Below are positions 11,261 through 20,434 of a stretch of DNA of 64,000 nucleotides, one piece after another; within the stretch, counting starts at the first letter, position 1; every line of letters starts with the position of its first letter. The position numbers were made by a program, and so were the translations under genes. The DNA comes from Termitomyces sp. T153. Lineage: Eukaryota; Basidiomycota; Agaricomycetes; Agaricales; Lyophyllaceae. The notes beneath the pieces were generated by a model. The model did not search any database and had not been told where the DNA came from. It saw nothing but the letters and a program-made list of their open reading frames with translations. Location of the stretch: contig JACKQL020000108.1 of the NCBI GenBank assembly GCA_018296165.2, positions 1-64,000 of the forward strand, in the 5' to 3' direction.

Positions 11261-13367
11261 AGAGGACAATGTTTCTAGGAAAACACTCAGGGTTTTCTGT
11301 ATTGGCTACACTCCAGTCTTGTGATTACCTATTGTGTCTGCTTTTTATTTGTGTTCATCCTCCTGTCTCTTTCTCTTCAATCTATCAGTTTCCAGGTTTA
11401 TCTTTCCCACTTCTCTTATTTCTCAACTCAACCACAAACCTGTCAAGTCTGCCCAGGTGGTTCCTTTGCTCTGTAGGAGTCTCCTCCCAGAGTCAAGGGA
11501 TCCTGACAGGAGGTGTCAACATCAATAGAGACTCCCTAGGGTAGGAAGCATATGGGTGTTGGTTGAGAGGGAACAGGAAGGGTTGCATCTGCTTGTGGGG
11601 CTACTGGGGCATGCATGGAAAGGAAGACTCAGGAAGCAAATCCACCATGAGTGAAGGAAGCATGTGGAGAGTGCTGGGTCCATCACAGCTCACACTGCAG
11701 CTCCATCAACTGTCATGACCCATCCCCAAACCTTTGGACCTCCCTTCATCACATCCCAAACCCCAAGCTACCCACCACCACCATCCCTCAACCCACTCCA
11801 ACCCTTGTTCACCCATAGCACCCACCCCAGCAAACTCCAATGCTTCCTTGGCAAACTCCAACAGCCCCCTGGTGAGCCACATCACTCTCCCATTCCCCAC
11901 CAAGCTCCCAGGTATTCCCGATGCTTCTCCTGAACCCCAACACATGTCATAGACCCATACCAATGTGTCACCATGGCCCACCTGATCAGAATAGACACCC
12001 ACCAGACCCATGTGGCCCTGATGATCCCTGCTGTCAGACCCACAACCTCTGGAGGAGGTCCAGTAGTCAGTATTTAAGTTGTAGAGTAATATCTGCTATG
12101 GTAGTCTTGATATTACTTATGATTATGTTCTGTTATGTCTTGGTTTCCCAGTTCCCATTTTTGTTCTCTGTCTCATGTCTCTAGTCTCATATCTTTCTCA
12201 ATTCTATCTTGTCTCAACTCCATCTCATCTTGTCTGCCTCAGTTCCCTTTCACATGTGCCTGATTTCTTTTCAACTCTGCCCCTGTTCCAATCTCTGTTC
12301 ATATCTAACTCTGGACCTTGTCCTATGCTGGGTCCCAGAACCCATCAACCCTCTCTGATTGCTTATCAAACTCCAGTCCCACCCCATTACTTGCATGACC
12401 CCCAGTTGCCCTGCACTCCAAGCATCTGCCCTCAGACTTGTGCCTGACAAACCCTCAAGCCTAACCCTTACTCATACTTTGTCTTAGACTTCCCTGGACT
12501 TCTCTGGACTTGCTCAGACCACTCTCCTAGTCTGACATCCAGATTCTCCTGGAACACAAGGTTATAAGTGCAGGACATTGTGTCCACCTAGTAAGGATTC
12601 ACCCAGTTGAGCTGAGCCCCCATGGTCAGCAGAACCTGACATCAACTGCCACTGCTCATGTGCCACCTTGTACCAGGTGTCAACATGCTCATCATCTAGG
12701 CACCCCTCAGCCATACTGTCTATACAATCCATAAGAGAGGGGTGGAGTCCATCACAGAAGGTTAAGCAAAGCTGCAAACTGTCTGAATATCCAGCCTGTT
12801 TGACTAAGGCATGGAATGAGTTGATGTACTTGTCTAGTGACCACTTTCCTTGACTGTACTGGTTTTGGTCTTGAAGGGAAAGAGCTGCAATTTCAGCAGG
12901 ATCAAGGGGAAAGAACTCAGCTCACAACTCCTTCTCAAATTCCATCCAGCTGAAGAAACTATTGACTCTTCCAGGACATTGAAAGATGTGTGATGTGTAG
13001 GTCAAAGCTTGGCCTGCCTTCATATAAGAGAGGACCCAGGCAATTTTCAGAGCATTGGAGGCAAAGGCTTTACCACTAAACTGGATATAGGTGATGCAAG
13101 ATTGGAGGAAATGTTTCCTGACCTTACAGTCCCCATCAAATATCTCAGGGAGTGCATGACAAGAAAGTTTGGAGTGGGGTGCTGAAGCCTTTGAGATAGG
13201 TGCAAATGAGAACCTTCCTGCAGCTGCTGGGGGTCCAGGAGTAGGAGTAGGAGCAAGGGAAAGACATTTCAGGAGGGCCTGGAGGGGAAGGGACACTGCT
13301 TTGGTGGTTGGACAGAGTCCAGTGAGTTCAGCAGTGTAGGAAGTAAGGGAGGCTTGGGTAACTTAAA
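11261..13367 (-). mobile_element. CpG-poor gag relic of a Ty3/gypsy element, interrupted by two insertions
   Basis: Minus-strand gag sequence runs from about 13367 down to about 11400. It matches the gag of the two gypsy elements in this window: SLPLQALLKCLSLAP near 13290, HFLQSCITYIQ near 13110, and LCLTFCDGLHPSL with AEGCLDDEHVDTWYKVA near 12770-12640. A further 34-nt piece of the same gag lies at 19541-19574 beyond the large insertion. It is broken at 12641/11711 by a solo LTR and at 13373 by a full-length LTR element. The frame is shifted and CpG is nearly absent, so it is a dead, old copy. The zinc knuckle is not readable. Confidence 0.75.
11711..12641 (+). repeat. Solo LTR (same family as the 13373-19535 element), decayed
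   Basis: Starts TGTCATGACCC and ends CCTGACA, like the LTRs at 13373 and 18371 but about 230 bp shorter and with nearly all CG changed to TG or CA. Landmarks are kept, such as the AGTCAGTATTTAAG TATA-like box and AGTCTTGATATT. It is flanked by 5-bp direct repeats TCAAC (11706-11710 and 12642-12646), which identify it as a bona fide insertion that later lost its internal part by LTR recombination. It sits inside the antisense gag relic. Confidence 0.85.
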
Positions 13368-13372
13368 CCTGT

Positions 13373-14535
13373 TCACGACCCGTTCCCCAAAACCCCGCAC
13401 ATCGTCCATCAAACCCCCGAACCCCCAAAAGGACCCCCAACGCTCCGCCGAACTTCCGCCCATGCCCACGCCTACCTCGGCTAACTCCGACACCTCCCCG
13501 GCTAACTCCGACGGCCCCCTGGCCAACTTCGGTGCCTGCCCCGCAGCCACTGACACTTACCCTGGGCTTCCCAAACCCCGAGAACCACCCCCGCTATTCC
13601 TGATCTTCGCCCACCCATCATTAACTCAACACCCTGCTTCCTCCGACCTATTCCGGAATATCACGACAACCTCGGAACAACCCGCGATCCCATCAACGTA
13701 TCAGCGCGGCACGATCTTCGATCACAACCGACACCCGCCCGCTCCGTCAAGCCCCGCCAAGCCCCGCCGCCACAGCCGACGTACCCCGAAGTCCTCCGGT
13801 AGTCAGTATATAAGTCATCGAGTAGCTCTTCGTACTCCAGTCTTGATATTGCTTAACGTTACCTATGGTCTGATTGCTTCCTTTTTGTGTTTCGTGTTCG
13901 TTTTCGTGTCTTTTTCTCCTTACTCTCAGTTTCCCGGTCTTATCTCAGTCTCCCGATCTTATCTCAGTCTCCCGGTCTTATCTCAGTCTCCCGGTCTTGT
14001 CTCGTCCCCTTTTCGTTATCGTTCTCGTTATCGTTTCGTACCTCCACTCGAATCTACTCTTGTTCCATATTGTCTCGTCCAACGCCGTCTCGGTGACGTC
14101 GTCTGACCCTTGTGCCCAATTCTTCATCAACCCTAACGACCTCACGAACTCCGCGATTATAATTACGAACCCCGACACCCCTTACCAGGTCCGAACCTCA
14201 CTCTTCGCTCGGTCCCGGACTCCATCAACTCCAAATGATCTCCCATCAAACCCCAGCTCCGCCCCCATTGATCACACAGCCACCTACTCCCTTGCTTCCG
14301 CAAATCTCCCGTACGGCCTTCTGCCTGAACCCCGCCAAGACCGTCTCATTTCCCCACAATCCGACTTCTCCGGACCTTCCCGGATCTGTCTGGATCACAT
14401 CTCCCCAATTACCCGTGCAACCCACCAGGACCCAGAATGTCTTTGAGTGTCCGGTCACCAATGCAGGGGAATCACGCCCGCCTAGTAAGGACTCGCCCAG
14501 TGCAGCTGCGCCCCCGAGGTCAGCGGACCCTGACA
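13373..14535 (+). repeat. 5' LTR of the 13373-19535 element
   Basis: A 1,163-bp LTR ending CCTGACA. It contains a TATA box (TATATAA, 13807-13813) about 33 bp before GTCTTGATATT (13840-13850), the likely transcript start. A short tandem array of CTCAGTCTCCCG(G/A)TCTTAT units lies at about 13924-13999. By eye it differs from the 3' LTR at about eight bases and a few indels. Confidence 0.9.
13807..13850 (+). promoter_or_regulatory. LTR core promoter: TATA box and predicted transcription start
   Basis: TATATAA at 13807-13813 is followed 33 bp later by GTCTTGATATT (13840-13850). The same 11 bases occur in reverse complement just after the LTR (14537-14547). This is what Tf1-type self-priming predicts for the 5' end of the RNA, so TATA spacing and complementarity point to the same start. 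Confidence 0.65.
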
Positions 14536-14879
14536 TAATATCAAGACTCGACCTTACCCCGTCCGTGATGCCCCCATTGATCACACAGCCACCTACTCCC
14601 TTGCTTCCGCAAATCTCCCGTACGGCCTTCTGCCTGAACCCCGCCAAGACCGTCTCATTTCCCCACAATCCGACTTCTCCGGACCTTCCCGGATCTGTCT
14701 GGATCACATCTCCCCAATTACCCGTGCAACCCACCAGGACCCAGAATGTCTTTGAGTGTCCGGTCACCAATGCAGGGGAATCACGCCCGCCTAGTAAGGA
14801 CTCGCCCAGTGCAGCTGCGCCCCCGAGGTCAGCGGACCCTGACATAATATCAAGACTCGACCTTACCCCGTCCGTGATG
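14262..14879. repeat. 309-bp tandem duplication of LTR end plus primer site
   Basis: Bases 14262-14570 are repeated at 14571-14879. The unit comprises the last ~274 bp of the LTR, the primer-binding site and about 35 bp of leader. The copies look identical up to the last few bases. The 3' LTR has only one copy of the corresponding sequence, so the duplication happened after or during the insertion of this copy. It gives the element two LTR 3' ends and two primer sites in a row. Confidence 0.85.
14537..14547 (+). other. Predicted self-priming primer-binding site
   Basis: AATATCAAGAC one base after the 5' LTR is the exact reverse complement of GTCTTGATATT at 13840-13850 within the LTR. No tRNA 3'-end complement (TGG...) is visible. 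The duplicated copy lies at about 14846-14856. Confidence 0.7.
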
Positions 14880-17030
14880 CCCGCATTATCTCCGCACACA
14901 CAATCAAATAACTCCAATGTCTATGGTCTACCCGCGCCGGGGAACCCTTATGATTCATACGGCCCTGCCCAATTTGCCGAGGCACATTGAGTCGTGGATC
15001 CGACACCAAACGCCCCCTCCGCTCCAGTTACTTTCATACAACGGCTCCCCCCACGGACACCTTCCCCAACTCACACCCAACTCCCAACCCCTCGCACAAA
15101 CCGTCAACTCATCTTCCACATTTTAAGCAGCACAGACCGACGAACGCGACTAATCACCAACAACATCACCAAACCCTATTATTGACCCCCTCCAAGGAAA
15201 TAAACCCTCCGACAACTAACCCCGAAACCATCGAAATCAAGCTCGAATCCACCACAGGACAAGAACCTCAGACCTAGGCTATGCTCCAACCCCGTGACCT
15301 GCTTCCGGACCTCGATCGATCGGCCGTCACCTCCGCCCAACAAATGAAGGGGCCCCGACTTCCCCGACCCGACCCTGACAACCCCGGAACAGGACCAAAA
15401 CATCCCCGAGCTTACACTCCGCCACCAGACTACGCCACCTCCCATGAAGGGATCCCCAGCATAGGGGCCACCCCGAACCAACTATAGGAAAAAGGACCCT
15501 ATACGAAGTAATTCCCCAAGTGCTCTAAATTCGCTGACATGTTCATATAAGGGAGGGAGAAGCCCCACCATCATCCAGAAAACAACGATCGGCCATTTAA
15601 GCGACCCGACAACCCCCAGGGGCACGCGCTCCCATATCCTCAAAAGACTTCCCCCATATGGCTCGACGACCCAAAACGACCCCGCGCCAGCCCGAAACAG
15701 TCCCACCCAGACCCCTCCGAACCCATCAACCCGGCTCCGGACCCTGGCGACACGACTCCAGGGCCTCCGCTCCGACCCCGACATCTGACCAAGAAAACTC
15801 ACAGCGCCGGCTCGACAACGATGCCCTGGTAGCCCCAACTCCGCAACAGAAATCACCACCCACTCCGAACCCCGCCCCTACACCGGAATATGTCCGCCCG
15901 AACAGGGGCCACATCACCGGGGCCTCCAGACAAGCTGGCAGTGCCTCCCCCCACTATCACCCCTGCACTTGCACAATCTCCGGACCGCTCCGGAACACGA
16001 ATGAAGAGTAAATCCGACCCTGCCGCATCCCCCGGGGAGCCCCACTCCAGTGCCCTCCCGCGGCCGACCTTCCCGCCGCCCCAACAACCATGAACAACCA
16101 ACAAACCCCCACCGAGTGACCCTTGAGTCGACTCCGGGACCACCCACTTCTTCCCGATGAAGGGACCACAGACCCCCGAACCTCCGAACTCGAGGAAGTA
16201 TCAGAAATACGTAAGACCCCCTTTGTCCGCCGCGGGCTTACCTTTGGTCAGGAGAGCAATATCATGTAGATGACCCGGAACCCCAAATTGGGCCCCGGGC
16301 CCGAAGGAACTGGTTGGGACTGATCACCCCGCATCCTACCCCCTCGGTCATCGACACTCCGGAGCACACCAAAGCGCCACCCGAAGCAGGCCCGCCCACA
16401 GACGCAGCACTCCAGAACACAACCCCGACCCGGACCAACTATACTGCGAAGACGAACCCCGCCTCACCCAACCCCGCCAATAAAAAAGGGCCCGCCCGCC
16501 TTCACCACCAATACCGACGTAAGGGCTAGACCATGGGAAGACCCCCATTACCCCCCGCCCACCGCACCGCCAAGACAACCAAAGCCCCGAACCCGTTGGG
16601 CGCCGTACAAAATTCAAAGGCCACCCTCTACTACCAAAACGGCGCACGTCCCCTACACCCCCAGTCGAAAATTTCCGAGAAACGAATTCAACGACACCGC
16701 CCGAAATGCCGGGGACCCCACCGGAGAACTCCCACCAACCCCGACAGACCCCGGGAGCCCTCCTGCGATGCCCCGCCCCGTCCCGACCAACCCCGGGACT
16801 AGCCAGCGCAGACGGCACTAGCGGGCGTAACCCCCGCCTCTGGACTCACTAGGGATTCAACTCCCTCTCACACCCCTGCGTGTTTCGCTTACTTTGCCCT
16901 CCGACAAAACTAAAAATCTCACTTCACACGCCCAGGGACCAAGAAATGACATGTTCGCGTACAAAAGATCATATATACATTAGGCGGGGAAGGCAGCAAG
17001 TCCGAGAGCGACAAGAAACGAGGCCCACGC
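14880..17030. other. Internal region of the LTR element, no recognised gene
   Basis: About 2.1 kb of GC-rich, plus-strand C-rich sequence. Several overlapping frames of 60-160 codons exist on both strands because of composition, but none shows a domain. No retroviral-type motif seen. Confidence 0.5.
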
Positions 17031-17035
17031 CCATC

Positions 17036-18160
17036 TCACTCCCTCCCCGGACCTCCCGGAAGCCCAACCCCCAGGTCGACCTCCATCTGGGCCCGCACCA
17101 CCGCTAGGATCTCCGCCAACCCCGGCAATGCCTCCCCCGCATCGGCCGCCACCTCCCACCACGACCCCGGGGCCACCGCATTGCGTCGCCGATGCCCCGC
17201 CAGCAACCTCTCCAACCGCGCCATTCCCTGCTGCAACTCCGGAGGCTGGACCGCGGACCCCTGCGTCAACCCGTCCTGAATCGACGCGAACGCCGCGGAG
17301 GCACCGTCCAAGAGGACCCGATGCTCCCGCACCCAGCCTAAACTCTGAAAATGAACCGTCAATAACGAACGGAGGAACGGGAGACAACTCACGAAGAATC
17401 CCCGCGCGACCCAAGGCGGCCTCGTTGGCCAACCAATCCTCCCTCCGCCTCGCCGCCTCCAGCTCCGCCCACAACGCATCCCCCTCCGGAACTCGTCCCC
17501 GCCCCTCCGCTTCCCCCGCGGGTTGCCCCTCCACCTGCGCCAGACGCTCCCGCAGACCCCGCACCTCTAGCGCCCGCTCCGTCGCCACGCGCACCGAAAT
17601 ATTCCTCTCCCGCTCCATCGCTTCCTTCTCCGTCTGCGCCGCGTCACGATCCTCCCTCGCCCGGCGGAGCTCCCCCTCCTGTACTGCCAACGATGTCGTC
17701 AAGGCCTCCACCTGCTTGCGAAGGAAGACCTCCGTGATTGAAGGAATCGGCGCGGAGGGACTCGACGACCGCTCCGAGGGAACGCCAGGGACAGGGGAAA
17801 AGAGGGAAGGAGGCCCCGCCGACAACTCGCGCCCACGCGGCCTCTTGCTGGGTCCCGCCCCCGAGGGTGGGGAAGCTCGACGCTTTCCCCGAACCACCAC
17901 CGAAGACGCCCCCTTCCCCTTTGGCACCGCGGGACGAAACTTGGTCCGCTTCGGAACCCCCGGAAAGTCCACCACTACTACTACGGACGACTCTACCGGA
18001 ACCCCGTTAACCATCCCGAAAGGAAAATTCGACAACACTTACGACTCCGGTCCCTAACGCTACCCCGGCGCCGACGCTCGAACTCCTCACCCCCACTGTC
18101 ATACACCACCACCTCGTCTAAATCGGCGGGAGAAACCACTGGAACGCTGGGGGAAGACAT
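17036..18160 (-). CDS. Spliced coiled-coil protein encoded antisense within the LTR element
   Basis: Three exons (18160-18043, 17992-17393, 17337-17036) join across consensus introns (donors GTAAGT and GTGAGT, both about 50-55 bp) into 339 residues. Order: an acidic N-terminus (ADLDEVVVYDSGGEEFE), a valine run then a basic proline/lysine stretch (RTKFRPAVPKGKG), a basic patch (GPSKRPRGRE), a long heptad-rich region of E/R/A residues at about 110-200 that should form a coiled coil, then WVREHRVLLDG and a C-terminal helix-rich part with EILAVVRAQMEVDLG. I know similar proteins only as repeat-linked hypotheticals in agaricomycetes; function unknown. It is not a gag in the ordinary sense, since it lies opposite to the LTR promoter. 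The intact frame and introns suggest its own promoter near the 3' LTR edge; TTTAAAG lies about 18200. Confidence 0.65.
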
Positions 18161-18370
18161 GACGAAATTTGGGAAACCCCGGGGCACGCCCAAAGCTTTA
18201 AATTGAGTGAGGAGGACCCTGACGAAACGGCGGCCGCGCTTCGACTTCGCCTCCCACGCCGCTATCACTCGCTGCGGATTGATCAATATTGCTCGGCTTC
18301 GACTCCCACGCCCCGCCGATCCCCGTCCTCCCCCGCGTCTCGAAGGGTCTCGACGCTGAAAGGGGGGTGA

Positions 18371-19535
18371 TGTCACGACCCGTTCCCCAAAACCCCGCAC
18401 ATCGTCCATCAAACCCCGAACCCCCAAAAGGACCCCCAACGCTCCGCCGAACTTCCGCCCATGCCCACGCCTACTTCGGCTAACTCCGACACCTCCCCGG
18501 CTAACTCCGACGGCCCCCTGGCCAACTTCGGTGCCTGCCCCGCAGCCACTGACACTTACCCTGGGCTTCCCAAACCCTGAGAACCACCCCCGCTATTCCT
18601 GATCTTCGCCCACCCATCATTAACTCAACACCCTGCTTCCTCCGACCTATTCCGGAATATCACGACAACCTCGGAACAACCCGCGATCCCATCAACGTAT
18701 CAGCGCGGCACGATCTTCGATCACAACCGACACCCGCCCACTCCGTCAAGCCCCGCCAAGCCCCGCCGCCACAGCCGATGTACCCCGAAGTCCTCCGGTA
18801 GTCAGTATATAAGTCATCGAGTAGCTCTTCGTACTCCAGTCTTGATATTGCTTAACGTTACCTATGGTCTGATTGCTTCCTTTTTGTGTTTCGTGTTTGT
18901 TTTCGTGTCTTTTTCTCCTTACTCTCAGTTTCCCGGTCTTATCTCAGTCTCCCGATCTTATCTCAGTCTCCCGGTCTTATCTCAGTCTCCCGGTCTTGTC
19001 TCGTCCCCTTTTCGTTATCGTTCTCGTTATCGTTTTGTACCTCCACTCGAATCTACTCTTGTTCCATATTGTCTTGTCCAACGCCGTCTCGGTGACGTCG
19101 TCTGACCCTTGTGCCCAATTCTTCATCAACCCTAACGACCTCACGAACTCCGCGATTATAATTACGAACCCCGACACCCCTTACCAGGTCCGAACCTCAC
19201 TCTTCGCTCGGTCCCGGACTCCATCAACTCCAAATGATCTCCCATCAAACCCCAGCTCCGCCCCCATTGATCACACAGCCACCTACTCCCTTGCTTCCGC
19301 AAATCTCCCGTACGGCCTTCTGCCTGAACCCCGCCAAGACCGTCTCATTTCCCCACAATCCGACTTCTCCGGACCTTCCCGGATCTGTCTGGATCACATC
19401 TCCCCAATTACCCGTGCAAACCACCAGGACCCAGAATGTCTTTGAGTGTCCGGTCACCAATGCAGGGGAATCACGCCCGCCTAGTAAGGACTCGCCCAGT
19501 GCAGCTGCGCCCCCGAGGTCAGCGCGACCCTGACA
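18371..19535 (+). repeat. 3' LTR of the 13373-19535 element
   Basis: A 1,165-bp LTR, TGTCACGACCC to CCTGACA, preceded by a purine-rich tract (GAAAGGGGGGTGA, 18358-18370) that fits a polypurine tract. Compared with the 5' LTR, six of about eight substitutions are CG to TG or CA and all lie in this copy. Confidence 0.9.
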
Positions 19536-19540
19536 CCTGT

Positions 19541-19970
19541 GTCTCCAGAGACAACAGACAATTCCAGGAATCACACAACTGGCAAAAGGAGATCCAAAGT
19601 CTATTCAGCATCTACAACAAGTTCTTGAGTTCTGGCTACTCACTTGGCAGATGGAGATCCAAAGAGAACAACAAATAAATAAGTAAGAGATCACATGGAT
19701 TTTAATATATCCCTTTTTAGAGAGGAGACCATGTTGTCACCAGATAACGTTGCTAGCAATTGTTGCTATGAAAGGTCTTGGCCTTATCATTCTAGATCCA
19801 AAGTCCAGACTCCACATGATACAGCTCATGATCTATAAATCTTGTGGTTGCTAAAATCCTGTGCAAGGGCTACATTGTTCCAGACTTTGGGGCTAGACCC
19901 CACATAGTAAGTGTCATGACTTGTGCATGGTCATGTGAAATATAGTCAGCTGCTGTCCAGTCAGAAATGC
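19541..19970. other. Old gag tip and unclassified repeat
   Basis: 19541-19574 continues the minus-strand gag that the young element split (LLSLETQ). From about 19575 to 19680 the sequence resembles 38530-38640 (ACAAAGTCTATTCA... and GAGATCCAAAGAGAACA), a dispersed repeat that I cannot classify. The rest to 19970 shows nothing recognisable. CpG is scarce throughout. Confidence 0.5.
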
Positions 19971-20340
19971 TGTCAGGGGACTTCCATTTCCAACCTTTGT
20001 GACTGGTTCCAGCAACTCTGCAGCTTGTTTGATGTCTCTGGGGCTCTTTCCAGAACCCCAGAGATCTCTGGAGAACTCCAGAGTCTTCTGTATTACCTCA
20101 GCAACCATTGCCCTAGGGTTAGGAGTAGCTCTGGTCACCTGTACAGTAGTTCCCATGCCTCCATCGCCCACTAATGCACCATGCCAAGCAGCAGGGATCC
20201 TTAGACTTGTTCTCTTTGGATTCCCCTCTGCTAGGTGATTAGTTACTGATTTGTATTGTCATCTACTCTGCTAACATACTTCAGATTCCCCTCTGCTAGC
20301 TGTGTGACTCTGATCCATTGCTCCAGAGGTTGCCCTTACA
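19971..20340 (+). repeat. 5' LTR of gypsy A
   Basis: A 370-bp LTR from TGTCAGGGGAC to GTTGCCCTTACA. The internal AGACTTGTTCT (20203-20213) is the predicted RNA start under self-priming. Confidence 0.85.
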
Positions 20341-20342
20341 GC

Positions 20343-20353
20343 AGAACAAGTCT
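20343..20353 (+). other. Predicted self-priming primer site of gypsy A
   Basis: AGAACAAGTCT, two bases after the LTR, is the exact reverse complement of AGACTTGTTCT at 20203-20213 inside the LTR. Gypsy B has the same pair. No tRNA complement is visible. Confidence 0.7.
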
Positions 20354-20434
20354 CCTAAAACTGGCCTGGAAGCCCCACATAGCTGCAAGGAACCTCTGAG
20401 CTGCTATCCATCACTTCTCTGCCAGGATTAAGCA

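Larger units (their letters stand above)
13373..19535 (+). mobile_element. Young full-length LTR element with no recognisable pol
   Basis: A 6.16-kb element with two long LTRs (13373-14535 and 18371-19535), flanked by the 5-bp target duplication CCTGT (13368-13372 and 19536-19540). The 5' LTR has lost two bases at its outer edge (TGTTCACG where TGTCACG is expected). The ~3.8-kb internal part holds no gag, protease, RT, RNase H or integrase that I can detect. It carries one spliced gene on the opposite strand (18160-17036). It is therefore probably non-autonomous and mobilised by a gypsy relative. It is C-rich on the plus strand and CpG-rich, in contrast to the sequence on both sides. It interrupts the old minus-strand gag relic. 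Confidence 0.85.

Noticed and set aside
14246..14917. 223-codon minus-strand frame with two identical halves
   Set aside because: It is only the reverse reading of the duplicated LTR end; no start context or domain.
14235..14990. 251-codon plus-strand frame over the duplicated LTR end
   Set aside because: Arises from the 309-bp duplication being a multiple of three; LTR sequence, not a gene.
17128..18057. Long plus-strand frame of 309 codons opposite the coiled-coil gene
   Set aside because: Composition-driven shadow: very P/T/R-rich, with no domain, while the minus strand shows two consensus introns and heptad structure.
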